Shown here: positions 15,666 through 24,329 of the stretch, piece after piece | Layout of the letters: the number at the start of each line of letters is the position of its first letter | Position numbering within the stretch: position 1 is the first letter of the stretch | DNA from: Streptomyces sp. CBMA29 | Lineage (GTDB): Bacteria; Actinomycetota; Actinomycetes; Streptomycetales; Streptomycetaceae | Length of the DNA: 64,000 nucleotides | Direction: 5' to 3' | Assembly: GCF_014596445.1 (NCBI RefSeq) | Contig: NZ_MECL01000252.1 | Coordinates: 1-64,000, forward strand | Position numbers and translations under genes: made by a program | The notes under the pieces: model-generated | The model's input: only the letters and a program-made list of their open reading frames with translations | The model's database searches: none | What the model was told of the DNA's origin: nothing

Positions 15666-15770
15666 GAGGCGGAGCCTTTCGCGAAGGCCCGCAAACCCGG
15701 TGTACCGGTGCCGCCGAGCGTGGGATACGGCGCGTGCCGCTGGTGCCAGTAGACGTACGCAACCAGGTAG
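15591..15770 (+). pseudogene. Decayed 5' fragment of a DUF255 thioredoxin-like gene
   Basis: From GTG 15591 the frame reads NHLADATSPHLLQHATNPAV, then CWP, a stop (15663-15665), EAEPFAKARKPGVPVPPSVG, YGACRWCQ and another stop. This aligns without gaps to the N-terminus of the intact DUF255 gene at 29831 (NRLGDATSPYLLQHAENPVD, then GVPVLLSVGYSACHWCH). Sixteen consecutive bases (tgacgcgacctcgccc) are identical at the same offset. Only the first 60 or so codons remain, with two stops, so it is a pseudogene. It marks the left edge of an accessory block and supplies the 3' extension of arsC. Confidence 0.82.
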
Positions 15771-16159
15771 CTCTGGCGCCAGCCAACCTGGGCAGCACGT
15801 ATGTGCAGAGTCGCGAGTCCCGACGATCGGGCCTGGACAGAAGACGGCAGCGCCCTGGGAGCGAATGCTTCGGAGCCATGCAGCTCTGCAAAGCTCGCGT
15901 GCGTCGTACTTGCCAACGACTCCGAGGGAACAGGCCGCGTGTGAGCCGTAACCGGTCCACTCTGACCTGGTGCGGGCGGGCACTGCCCAAACCGGATGAG
16001 CTCGAGCGGGCATAAGAAGTGCAAAGACAGGAACCAAAGTCTAGAGGTGGATTAGAGTCCACTTGGAGACCAAGTCCCCAATGTCCCGTTTGTGGACTTA
16101 TTCGATTTGGTGAAATATTCTTATGTCCCAGAAGTCCTCTATGAGCGGAGTGGGGTAAT
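15771..16159. other. Intergenic transition into low-GC insert
   Basis: No gene is supported here on either strand; the open frames are short and overlap in several frames. Base composition shifts from high GC to roughly balanced GC by about 16020. Near the right end, AGTCCAC (16056-16062) is matched by GTGGACT (16092-16098), and ACTTGG/CCAAGT forms a small inner hairpin. These could be leader or operator structures for the ATPase gene. Confidence 0.5.
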
Positions 16160-17881
16160 TTGAGTAAAGATGATGTTGACCAGCCTCAGCCGGATTCCAA
16201 TGACATCCTCGGCGGTAACCTTCGGGCTGAGGATCTGAGTCGGAAGCAACTTGAGGCATGGACTGTGCTGAGTGAACGGGAGCACTCGATTCTGAACTCC
16301 CTCGAGTCGCCGGGCCAGAGACTGCTAATCGGTCCTCGTGGGTCAGGTAAGAGCACCTACCTGAAAATGGCGTACTACAGGGAATTGGGTGGCTCAAAAG
16401 TATTTCCAGTGTATGTGAACTACTCGAATTCAATCTCGATCGAGCCGGAATTCCGTCGGTCGGCTACGGCTCTTCCCTTCTTCCGTCAGTGGATTCTTGC
16501 CCAAGTGGTTGCAGGAGCTTCAGCCACCCTGCGTGAATTGGAGGCATCTGTACCGGAAGGTCTGGATGCTCTGTGTCGCACGGCGCATGATCTGGTTTCT
16601 GCTGTTGAGCGTAGGCACTTGGAGAGAGCGCCGGAAAGCTCGTTCGACATTACCGGAGTCCTTGAATTTTTGGAGATTTGCAAAAAGCACACAGGTCGAC
16701 GTCGAACCGTGCTTCTACTGGATGACGCTGCCCATGCATTTTCTGCCGAGCAGCAGCGCGAATTTTTCGAGGTATTTGGCGCATTGCGGTCGCGTAGTGT
16801 AAGCGCAAAGGCCGCCGTGTATCCCGGCGTCACCAGCTATACCCCTAGGTTCCATGTGGGGCAGGATGCTCAGCTCACTAGCGTATGGCTCAAGACGGAT
16901 TCACCCGGTTTCGCGGAGATGATGCGTGACATCGCTGAGCGACGTCTCACGAAGGAGAACCTCGAGAGATTGTCGCAGCGCGACGGCGTAATCGATTATC
17001 TCGCGCTCGCATCGTTTGGTGTTCCTCGTGCTTTCCTTGCGATGATCGCTCAAGTTTTGGAGGAGTCAGACACGACCCACCGCCAGTCGACGGCGCGTCG
17101 ATTGGCTGATGCGGCTATCGCCGAGAATGCCAATGGTGCGCTAAAAGTTTTCACCTCGCTTGAGGATAAGCTGCCTCGCTATAAGAATTTCGTAGCCATT
17201 GGACAGCAATTGGTTGACAATGGAATCGAAGCGATCCGTGAATACAACGATCGCAGGGTAACGGTGGATCCGGACAGCGGGAGAGCGTCCACGCTACTGA
17301 TTCAGGAGCCCGTGAGCGCGGAGATCGAAAGAGTTCTAGGTTTTCTGGAATATGCGGGAGTAGTGAGACCAGTGGCAGGGGGGATCAGCATGGGGAAGGC
17401 CAACTTCAGAGTGATTGTCCCCCACTTCAGCCTCCTCATCACTAGGACGGCCTTGGGGTTGGGTAGGAATCCCAGTGTGGCCTCTGCCATCCAAGCCTTT
17501 ACTCGCCGTGATCCCCATGTTCGGGTTCGTCGACAGGTTGGCACACTGCTCGGTGAGGACTATCAGAGTCGTTGCCGTCTCAATCTCGGCGCCTGCTCGA
17601 ATTGTCAAACCGAAAGGGACAACCCGGAAGCACGATTCTGCTCCACTTGTGGCACCCGGCTTGAACAGGTATCGGTATTCGAGGAATTGCTGGATGCGCC
17701 GATCGAAAAACTTCCAATTGGGAACGCCCTACTGGACAGGATCAAGAGCAACAGCGACATTAGAAAAGTCAAGGATATCCTCTTGGATGACGATCGGCAG
17801 GTCTTGTTGAAGGTCCCCTACGTAGGGCCGGTCAAGGCTAGCCGAATTCGGGTGCTGGCAGAGGAGTTCGTCTATGAGTAG
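16160..17881 (+). CDS. ORC/CDC6-like P-loop ATPase with zinc ribbon (putative defence component)
   Basis: This 573-residue protein begins at TTG 16160 after ggagtgggg. It has Walker A GPRGSGKST (58-66) and Walker B LLLDD (185-189), followed by a winged-helix-like region as in ORC/CDC6-type AAA+ or STAND-like ATPases. Near the C-terminus a CxxC-x11-CxxC zinc ribbon (Cys479, 482, 494, 497) is followed by VPYVGPVKASRIRVLAEEF, which looks like a helix-hairpin-helix. The protein may therefore contact nucleic acid. Base composition and codons (AGA, ATA, AAG/AAA) differ sharply from the neighbours, indicating transfer. It overlaps the next gene by 8 bp, so the two products probably act together. Function is not established. 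Confidence 0.8.
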   Translation: MSKDDVDQPQPDSNDILGGNLRAEDLSRKQLEAWTVLSEREHSILNSLESPGQRLLIGPRGSGKSTYLKMAYYRELGGSKVFPVYVNYSNSISIEPEFRRSATALPFFRQWILAQVVAGASATLRELEASVPEGLDALCRTAHDLVSAVERRHLERAPESSFDITGVLEFLEICKKHTGRRRTVLLLDDAAHAFSAEQQREFFEVFGALRSRSVSAKAAVYPGVTSYTPRFHVGQDAQLTSVWLKTDSPGFAEMMRDIAERRLTKENLERLSQRDGVIDYLALASFGVPRAFLAMIAQVLEESDTTHRQSTARRLADAAIAENANGALKVFTSLEDKLPRYKNFVAIGQQLVDNGIEAIREYNDRRVTVDPDSGRASTLLIQEPVSAEIERVLGFLEYAGVVRPVAGGISMGKANFRVIVPHFSLLITRTALGLGRNPSVASAIQAFTRRDPHVRVRRQVGTLLGEDYQSRCRLNLGACSNCQTERDNPEARFCSTCGTRLEQVSVFEELLDAPIEKLPIGNALLDRIKSNSDIRKVKDILLDDDRQVLLKVPYVGPVKASRIRVLAEEFVYE

Positions 17882-18695
17882 AGGGCCCCAGGTGTCGGCT
17901 GGCTCTCAGCCAGAAACGATGCACCTTGCTGACTGCGTGACAGGAGTCGAGCACAGCCCCGGCTCTGCAATCGATGAGTTTGAAGCTGCGTTGGTTGCGC
18001 TGGCTAGAACGAGCGGAATAATTGATGCCGCCGCTCACCCCGATGTTCTTGCAGAGATGTTCATAATTTCGGCAGTAAGTTCGACTGAATCATATTTTCG
18101 ACGTTTGCTGAGTTCGCTGGCGGCAGTGTGTCCTCTCACAGCGGATAATATAGGTAGAGAGGCCCTGAATTATTCGGCGGCAGCCGCTTATCCACAGGAG
18201 TTGCTGAGCCTCGCACTGCTTGAGCGGTCACTCTTCAGCTCGAAGGGTGTTATTTTCAAGGAAATAAAAAGGTTCACAAAATTCGAGGCCAGTAAACACC
18301 GCGAACTGAGTGCTGCTGTTGAATCATTCGAGACAATTTGCCACATCAGGCACGCTGCGGCCCACTGGCGGGGCCACCTGGACTCTGATGGTGCAAGGCG
18401 TTTGGGTGTTTTTGTCACCAGGGGTGAAGTTTATAGAATAAAATTGAACGCACCTCTTGTTCAGCGTGCTTTCGCGGTATGTGACCATCTCGTGAGGCTC
18501 GCTAATCGTGAGCTTTTCAGGTTCACAATTCAGCAGTGGGTTGCGAATCAGTACCTGGTTCTGGATGGAGGCGGCGAAGAGGTGGATATTATTCGTTGCG
18601 AGCAGCTGCTATCTGTGTTTGGAAGTACTGTTTATTGCGAAGAGGAGAGGGTGACTGCTAAGTCGCTCATGGAGGAGCTGAGATCTGCTCCGTGA
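17874..18695 (+). CDS. HEPN-like protein paired with the ATPase (putative RNase effector)
   Basis: This 273-residue, mostly helical protein has no clear relative that I can name. ATG 17874 overlaps the ATPase stop by 8 bp. The key feature is ETICHIRHAAAHWRGHLD: Arg159-x4-His164 fits the R-x4-6-H active-site motif of HEPN ribonucleases, set between predicted helices as in RiboL-PSP/MAE_28990-type HEPN proteins. HEPN proteins coupled to P-loop ATPases are common in abortive-infection and toxin systems, so an RNA-cleaving effector role is a reasonable inference. The gene has the same low GC and unusual codons as its partner. The HEPN assignment rests on this motif alone. Confidence 0.7.
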   Translation: MSRGPQVSAGSQPETMHLADCVTGVEHSPGSAIDEFEAALVALARTSGIIDAAAHPDVLAEMFIISAVSSTESYFRRLLSSLAAVCPLTADNIGREALNYSAAAAYPQELLSLALLERSLFSSKGVIFKEIKRFTKFEASKHRELSAAVESFETICHIRHAAAHWRGHLDSDGARRLGVFVTRGEVYRIKLNAPLVQRAFAVCDHLVRLANRELFRFTIQQWVANQYLVLDGGGEEVDIIRCEQLLSVFGSTVYCEEERVTAKSLMEELRSAP

Positions 18696-18949
18696 CCTGA
18701 ATGGAGTTTCCGTTCTTGCGTCCAGGGAGCGGCATTCGCCCCGGGTTACCGGCGATCAACGTCACATTGCCAGCTCCATCCGGCGCTGGCTCCGCTTCTG
18801 GTGCCGGTGCCACGGAGAGTCAGCGTGTGGTGGTGAACCGGTCTGTAACTCGATGACCAGCAGCTTTCGAGTGGTTGTGGAGTCGGCGTGGCTCAGGAGG
18901 ATCTGGCGGCTGCGGCCCGGCAGCGGCTGGAGCATGCGCGGATCGCCCG
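18696..18949. other. Intergenic, right edge of low-GC insert
   Basis: No convincing gene is present. GC content returns to the genomic level at about 18720. A short plus-strand frame from 18888 (AQEDLAAAARQRLEHARIAR) is Ala/Arg rich and overlaps the transposase remnant antisense, so it is not called. Confidence 0.5.
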
Positions 18950-19290
18950 TCAGGAGATGGCCCGCAGGTCCGGTGTTGCGGGAGGGTTATGGTGCTCGGC
19001 CGCCGGTGTGGCAGGCCGGGCCGGACGCCGACGGGCAGGTCTCCGAGCCGTCCACCGACTGCGCGTCCATGATGCCCGCGCTCGGCCCGCCGGGCCCACC
19101 CGTCCCGTTGGCGACGTAGCCGCTGGTAGAGCTCGCGCATACCCGTGGCGTGATCAGCGGCGGAAGAAGTCGTAGACCTTGCGCGCGCCCGGCGGGTCCA
19201 TGGCCATCGCTCGCCACTTCACGCCGTTGTCAACGAGGAAGCGCACGGCGTCGAGCATTTCACGGTGGCAAATACGCCTCGGGTCGTCCG
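18950..19290 (-). pseudogene. IS5-family transposase remnant
   Basis: Minus-strand pieces in different frames read as fragments of one IS5-type transposase. RRICHREMLDAVRFLVDNGV, then KWRAMAMDPPGARKVYDFFR, is the N-terminal block. MRELYQRLRRQRDGWARRAE follows, then PSAGIMDAQSVDGSETCPSA, which holds the first catalytic Asp (normally IIDSQSV). A stop and frameshifts separate the pieces and the rest is missing. No terminal inverted repeats were found. It marks the right edge of the low-GC insert. Confidence 0.72.
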
Positions 19291-19392
19291 CTCCGGCCCT
19301 CCGGCCCGGCTGGCGCCGGCATTCGATACATCCCTGCCTCGGTCGCACCGAGACCTCGGGTTCGTCACGCCGACCGACGCGCGGCTGAGCAC

Positions 19393-19479
19393 ATCGGAGC
19401 CGTCCCCGGGGCCTGGCTGCCGGCTCCGAGCGAGAGCTCGTCAGCAGTACGGCTGCCAGGTTCCGGGGACGGCTCCGAT
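19393..19479. repeat. Long inverted repeat overlapping the SARP gene 3' end
   Basis: A 30-bp left arm (19393-19422, starting atcggagccgtccccgg) pairs with a right arm (19450-19479), with 27 of 30 positions matching and a 27-nt loop that contains gagagctc. The right arm encodes the last residues of the SARP regulator (IGAVPGTWQP). The structure could act as a strong terminator, or be an inverted partial copy of the gene end made during nearby transposition. There is no T-run, which leaves the terminator role open. Confidence 0.8.
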
Positions 19480-22400
19480 CCGTCGATAGATCGCCGCCGC
19501 CTGGTTCTCGCCGGCTGTCCCGCACCGGGCCATGGCCTCCAGCGCGCGGGCTTCGGTGAGGGGGAGGTGGATCTCTTGGGCCAGTCGGAGGGCTTGACGG
19601 AGACGGGCTGCGGCCTGGTCCGGCCGGTTGCAACTGATCCGCAGTTCGCCCGAGCTTGTCAGCGCGCTTGCTTCGCCGTTGCGGTCGCGCAGTTCTCGAA
19701 AGAGTCCGAGGGCCTTTTCGATCAGGTCGTGGGCTGCTGTGAGGTCCCCGATCGCGTGCCGTGCGCGGCCCAGTTCGTGGAGACTGTTCGCCTGGCCCTG
19801 AACGTTGCCGAGTTCGCCGAAGCGCCGCAGCACTGCCTCCAGCGCGCGGGCCGCTTCCTCATGTCTGCCCGTTGCCAGCAGAACGCGTCCCAGATCCCAC
19901 TGCGCATAGGCCAAACCGTTCGCGTGCCCCAACTCCTGATAGAGCGTCAGGCCCTGGCGGAAGAGTTCTGCGGCCGCGCGGTAGTCACCGGTGATCATGC
20001 GAGTGTGGCCGAGTTCGCACAGCGTGTCGCCCTCGCCTTGGCGGACGCCGAGGCCGCCGAAGATGGACAGGGCGCGTTCGAGGCTCTCCGCGGCTGTCGG
20101 GTACAGCGCGGAGGAATTCTGGAGCCGCCCCAGCAGAAAGAGCGCATTCCCTTCGCCTGTCCTGTGCCCGACCTCTTGGTAGATCCGCAGTGCCGGCAGG
20201 ACGGACCCGAGCGCCTCCGTACGGTTTCCCATGTCGTGGTGCATCTGTGCCACGTCGCAAAGCACGTTGGCCTCGCCCAGGCGGTCGCCCAGCAGGTTGT
20301 ACAACGCGATTGCCTGCCCCAGCAGTTCGCTCTGCGCCGCTCCATCTCCGATCATGAACCGGGCCATGCTCGACACCTGGAGGGCGTTGGCCTCGCCCTG
20401 GAGGCTGTCGAGACCGCGGAAGACGGCCAGTGCCCGATCGATCTCCTGGAGGGCGCCGGCGTAGTCGCCCGTGCTGATGCCGCACCGCGCCGCCTCGGTC
20501 AGGGCGTTCGCCTGGGCCAGCAGGTCACCTTCCTCGCCGGCCATCCGTGCCGCGGTGCGGCTCAGCGCCCGTGCCTGCGGCAGCGGTCCCTCCGTTCGCA
20601 GGAACGGGGCTAGCGCCGCGGCTAGTTGAACAGGCCACGTACGCCCTGTGTGCTTGACGGCGAGCGCCAGAGCGGCGGTCAGATTGTCTCTTTCGCCGCG
20701 CATCCACGCGAGCGCCTGGTCACGGCCGGCAATGTCAGGGAAGGCCGCGGGGACGGGCTGGGCCAGTGGGCGCTCCGGGCGTACGTGACGGGCCAGATAG
20801 CGGTCGGCCGCGGTCGCGGTGTACTGGTAGAAGCCCAGCAGCCGGTCCTGGGCGCACTCGCGCTCCGCAGCGTCCGAGGTCACGGTCGCAGCCACGCGGA
20901 CGGCGTGCAGGCGGACCAAGTCGTGGAAGCAGTAGCGACCCGCGCGGTTCTGCTGGAGGAGATTGTGGTCCAGCAGGGTCTCCAGCAGATCCTGGGCCGA
21001 GCGTACGTCCGTCCCGAGGAGGTTGGCGGCCGCGTAGCTGTCCACGTCGGGCCCGGGGACCAAAGCCAGTCGCCGGTAGGCGTGCTGCTGTGAGTCGGTC
21101 AGGACCGTGTAGGAGGAGTCGAAGACCGCGACCAGGCTGCGGTTCTCGTCTTTGAGGTGGTTCAGGCGCTGCCGCTGCTCGCGCAACTGTACGACGAGGT
21201 CCTGCACACGAAGCGCTCGCCGGTGCCGCAGCCGCGCGGCGGCGATGCGCAGCGCCAGCGGCAGCCCCGCACACAGTGCCATGAGCTCGGGCACGAACGG
21301 GTCGTTGTCCGGGACGCGGTCGGAGCCTGCTGCCGCGCGCAGTAGGTCGTGGGCCTGTGTCTGTGAGAGGGGATCCACGGTGAGGGTGTGGGCGTCGTCG
21401 AGTGCTGTCAGGTGTTTCCTGCTGGTCACGATGACCAGGCAACCCGATGCCGCGGGGATGAGTTGGCGAATCTGGACGGCGTCGGAGGCGTTGTCCAAGA
21501 CGAGCAGGGTGCGGGTGTCGGCGAGCCGACCACGGTAGAGTGCGGCCCGCTGTTCGACCTCGCGTGGGATCAGGTGCGGTGCGACGCCCAGTGAACGCAG
21601 CAGCCGCTCCAAAGCCTCTTCGGCGCTCAGGGCTTCCAGGCCCGGAGTGTGCCCGTGCAGGTCCAGGAACAGCTGCCCGTCGGGGAATTGTTGGCGTAGC
21701 CGGTGCGCGGCATGAACGGCCAGCGACGTCTTGCCCACTCCGGCCATTCCGTCAACGGCGCAGACCCACGCGGCCGCGGTGCTCTGGCCGGTCCGCGCCT
21801 GCTCGGCCAGGGCCAGGATCTGCGCGAGTTCCAGGGAGCGACCGGTGAACGTGCGCAGGTCCGCGGGAAGTTGGAATCGCGTGCTCGGCCGGGGCGGATG
21901 CTCCTCGGGTGTCACGTCGGGCGTCACGGGAGCGCACGTCAGCTCCTGAGCCGGGGCGGGAACCGTCGGTGCGTCGAGCCCGGGGTGGGCGTCGAGGATC
22001 CGGCTGTGGAGGTTCTGCAGTTCGGTGGAGGGCTCCACACCGAGGTCCGCGACCAGGATGTCGCGCAGCCGGCGGAATGACTCCAGCGCCTCCGCGCGGC
22101 GGCCTGTCCTGTGCAGTGCCAGCATCAACTGCCCGTGCAGCGCCTCGCGCAACGGGTACTGGCGCACCAGTCCCTGCAACTCGGGGACGAGATCGGGGTG
22201 TCGGCCCAGCCGCAGGTCCGCCTCGATGCGCCGCTCCCACGCCAGCAGGCGGGCCTCTTTCAGCGCCTGGACACCCGATTCGAGCTCGGGGCCCACCGGC
22301 ATCCCGTCCAGGGGATCGGCTTGCCACAGCGCCAGAGCACCGGCCAGCAATCCGGTAGCGGCAGGCCAGTCTCCGCCACGCAGCGCCCGCCCGCCCCGTT

Positions 22401-22719
22401 CGCACAAGGCGAGGAAGTCCAGGGTGTCGAGCTCTCCTTCGCCCACCTCGACGCGGTAACCCGAGGGCACGGTACGGATTCGCGCGGCTGCCTCGCTGCC
22501 GACCTGCCGCCGCAGGCGTGACATGTGGTTGTGCAGGGAGGCGACCGCTGATGCCGGCCGCTGTGAACCCCACACCGCCTGCGTCAACCGCTGCGCGGAC
22601 ACTGATGTGTTCGGGCTCGACAACAGCACCGCGAGGATCGTGCCCGGAATGCCGGTCAGCACCTGCTGCGTCGCCTGGCCGCCGGTGACTCGTACCGGCC
22701 CGAGGATCTCGAATCGCAC
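19441..22719 (-). CDS. SARP-type regulator with NB-ARC and TPR domains (AfsR-like)
   Basis: This 1092-residue protein has an N-terminal OmpR-like winged helix (MRFEILGPVRVTGG to about 95) and a bacterial transcriptional activation domain (about 100-245). The NB-ARC NTPase has Walker A GMAGVGKTS (about 324-332) and LLVLDN as Walker B. About seven TPR-like repeats (ALAYxxxGxxxxA pattern) fill the C-terminal 400 residues. The layout is that of AfsR-class activators of secondary metabolism. No biosynthetic cluster is visible nearby, so the target is unknown; the divergent epoxide-hydrolase-like gene is the nearest candidate. The start follows directly from the conserved N-terminus. GC is normal for the chromosome. 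Confidence 0.9.
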   Translation of the reverse strand: MRFEILGPVRVTGGQATQQVLTGIPGTILAVLLSSPNTSVSAQRLTQAVWGSQRPASAVASLHNHMSRLRRQVGSEAAARIRTVPSGYRVEVGEGELDTLDFLALCERGGRALRGGDWPAATGLLAGALALWQADPLDGMPVGPELESGVQALKEARLLAWERRIEADLRLGRHPDLVPELQGLVRQYPLREALHGQLMLALHRTGRRAEALESFRRLRDILVADLGVEPSTELQNLHSRILDAHPGLDAPTVPAPAQELTCAPVTPDVTPEEHPPRPSTRFQLPADLRTFTGRSLELAQILALAEQARTGQSTAAAWVCAVDGMAGVGKTSLAVHAAHRLRQQFPDGQLFLDLHGHTPGLEALSAEEALERLLRSLGVAPHLIPREVEQRAALYRGRLADTRTLLVLDNASDAVQIRQLIPAASGCLVIVTSRKHLTALDDAHTLTVDPLSQTQAHDLLRAAAGSDRVPDNDPFVPELMALCAGLPLALRIAAARLRHRRALRVQDLVVQLREQRQRLNHLKDENRSLVAVFDSSYTVLTDSQQHAYRRLALVPGPDVDSYAAANLLGTDVRSAQDLLETLLDHNLLQQNRAGRYCFHDLVRLHAVRVAATVTSDAAERECAQDRLLGFYQYTATAADRYLARHVRPERPLAQPVPAAFPDIAGRDQALAWMRGERDNLTAALALAVKHTGRTWPVQLAAALAPFLRTEGPLPQARALSRTAARMAGEEGDLLAQANALTEAARCGISTGDYAGALQEIDRALAVFRGLDSLQGEANALQVSSMARFMIGDGAAQSELLGQAIALYNLLGDRLGEANVLCDVAQMHHDMGNRTEALGSVLPALRIYQEVGHRTGEGNALFLLGRLQNSSALYPTAAESLERALSIFGGLGVRQGEGDTLCELGHTRMITGDYRAAAELFRQGLTLYQELGHANGLAYAQWDLGRVLLATGRHEEAARALEAVLRRFGELGNVQGQANSLHELGRARHAIGDLTAAHDLIEKALGLFRELRDRNGEASALTSSGELRISCNRPDQAAARLRQALRLAQEIHLPLTEARALEAMARCGTAGENQAAAIYRRIGAVPGTWQPYC

Positions 22720-22907
22720 GTCGGCCCCGTCTCCGCTCTGTGCACCCGTTCCTGCGGACCGTGTTGGTCAGATGTTAGCCGCGTTAGAGCGATGAGCCCC
22801 AGGCTGGTCCCACGTCCCGAAAACGGGACCTCGTCACCCCGATGGGGTTGTCGGGGCGGACGTACGACACCCCTTCGGCTTTGCCGGCACAACCCATGGA
22901 GACCACC

Positions 22908-24047
22908 GTGAGCAGCAGCAGCGACACCCGGATCACGCCCTTCCGGATCGACGTCCCGCAGGCGGACCTCGACGATCTGCGCGACCGGCTGGCGCGCACC
23001 CGCTGGGGAAGCGAGATCCCCGGCACAGGGTGGAGCCGGGGCGTGCCGGTCGGCTACCTGAAGGAGCTCGCCGGCTACTGGGCGGAGAGATTCGACTGGC
23101 GCGAGGCCGAGGCCGAGCTCAACGGGTACCCGCAGTTCACCACCGAAGTGGACGGGCAGAACGTGCACTTCGTACACCTGCGCTCCGACGCCCCCACGGC
23201 GGTGCCGTTGCTGCTGATCCACGACTGGCCCTGCTCCATCGTGCAGTTCGCCGACGTGATCGCGCAGATGGCCGCCGACTTCCACGTGGTCGTCACCTCC
23301 ACGCCCGGCACCGGGTTCTCCGGCCCGCTGGGCGAGGCAGGCTGGACCACCGGCCGGATCGCCGGCGCCTTCGTCGAGCTGATGGACCGTCTCGGCTACC
23401 GGCGCTACGGCGTCCAGGGAACCGGCGGGGGCGCCTGGATCGCGGCGGAGATGGGTCGGCAGGCGCCGCAGCGGGTGCTGGGCGTGCACCTGAACGGCCT
23501 GGTCACCTTCCCCTCCGGAGACCCCGCCGAGTTCGAGGGGCTGACCGAGGCTGAGCAGGAGCGGCTGGCCCGCCTGGAGCGCTTCCGCGAGGACCAGATG
23601 GGCTTCAACGCGATCCAGTCGACGCGCCCGCACACCCTGGCCCACGGCCTGACCGACTCGCCCGTCGGCCAAGCGGCCTGGATCGCCGAGAAGTTCAAGG
23701 AGTGGACCGACCCGGCCGCCGAGCTGCCGCAGGACGCGGTGGGCCTGGACCGGCTGCTGACCAACATCAGCATCTATTGGTTCACCGGCACCGCCGGCTC
23801 CTCGGCCAACCTCTACTACGAGTCCGGGCACGACGCGAGCGCCTGGGCACCCAAGCCGCGAGGGACCGTACCCACCGGCGTGGCCGTCGCACTGCCCACC
23901 GACGTCGCCATCCGCCGCTTCGCCGAACGCGACCACCACATCACCCACTGGAGCGAGCTGCCGCGCGGCGGCAACTTCCTCGCCCTCGAACAGCCGCAGG
24001 ACTACATCGCCGACGTCCGGACCTTCTTCGCAAGCCTCGACACCTGA
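22908..24047 (+). CDS. Epoxide-hydrolase-fold protein with altered catalytic residues
   Basis: This protein of about 379 residues has the EHN N-terminal domain (PFRIDVPQADLDDLRDRLAR) and an alpha/beta-hydrolase domain. Family blocks are intact: STRPHTLAHGLTDSPVGQAA, then WIAEKFKEW, LLTNISIYWFTGTAGSSANL and PTGVAVALP. The catalytic positions are changed. The oxyanion motif HGWPGS is HDWPCS (105-110), the nucleophile block QGGDWGA is QGTGGGA (Asp to Gly at 173), and the catalytic His block RGGHF is RGGNF (Asn356). It is probably not an epoxide hydrolase. GTG 22908 is preferred because GGAG lies 6 bp upstream; ATG 22896 is the alternative. It is divergent from the SARP gene. Confidence 0.82.
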   Translation: MSSSSDTRITPFRIDVPQADLDDLRDRLARTRWGSEIPGTGWSRGVPVGYLKELAGYWAERFDWREAEAELNGYPQFTTEVDGQNVHFVHLRSDAPTAVPLLLIHDWPCSIVQFADVIAQMAADFHVVVTSTPGTGFSGPLGEAGWTTGRIAGAFVELMDRLGYRRYGVQGTGGGAWIAAEMGRQAPQRVLGVHLNGLVTFPSGDPAEFEGLTEAEQERLARLERFREDQMGFNAIQSTRPHTLAHGLTDSPVGQAAWIAEKFKEWTDPAAELPQDAVGLDRLLTNISIYWFTGTAGSSANLYYESGHDASAWAPKPRGTVPTGVAVALPTDVAIRRFAERDHHITHWSELPRGGNFLALEQPQDYIADVRTFFASLDT

Positions 24048-24120
24048 CCCGCTCCACCGGGTCCAGGACCTGCGCGACCTCGGTGCAGTCCGGAGAGCCA
24101 GCCCCTGTCAGCACCTGGCA

Positions 24121-24210
24121 GTCCATGCCAGTCCATGCCCGCGCCTGTCAGTCCATGCCAGTCCATGCCCGCGCCTGTCAGTCCACGCCAGTCCACGCCA
24201 GCCCCTGCAA
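24121..24210. repeat. 30-bp tandem repeat with internal 10-bp repeats
   Basis: Two identical 30-bp units (24121-24150 and 24151-24180) start gtccatgccagtccatgccc; a third degenerate copy (24181-24210) has gtccac in place of gtccat. Each unit itself contains two gtccatgcc steps. The array lies in the spacer between the epoxide-hydrolase-like gene and the CHAP gene. It has no spacers of unique sequence, so it is not CRISPR. Confidence 0.88.
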
Positions 24211-24329
24211 AAAGTCCCTGACGGCTGTTCCTGCAGGACAGCCGCCGCTGGCGACGGTCTCACCGCCCGAACGGGCACTCCCTACCGCCTCGCGCACGCA
24301 CAGTGCCGCTACCTCAAGGAATCTCTGCC

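Noticed and set aside
18888..19175. Small plus-strand gene starting AQEDLAAAARQ
   Set aside because: It overlaps the IS5 relic antisense, is low complexity and has no supporting ribosome site.
19441..24047. SARP regulator as evidence of a biosynthetic gene cluster
   Set aside because: No PKS, NRPS, terpene or RiPP core genes lie within the window, so a cluster cannot be supported here.
24121..24210. Possible short CRISPR array upstream of the CHAP gene
   Set aside because: The units are contiguous and built from an internal 10-bp repeat, with no spacers.
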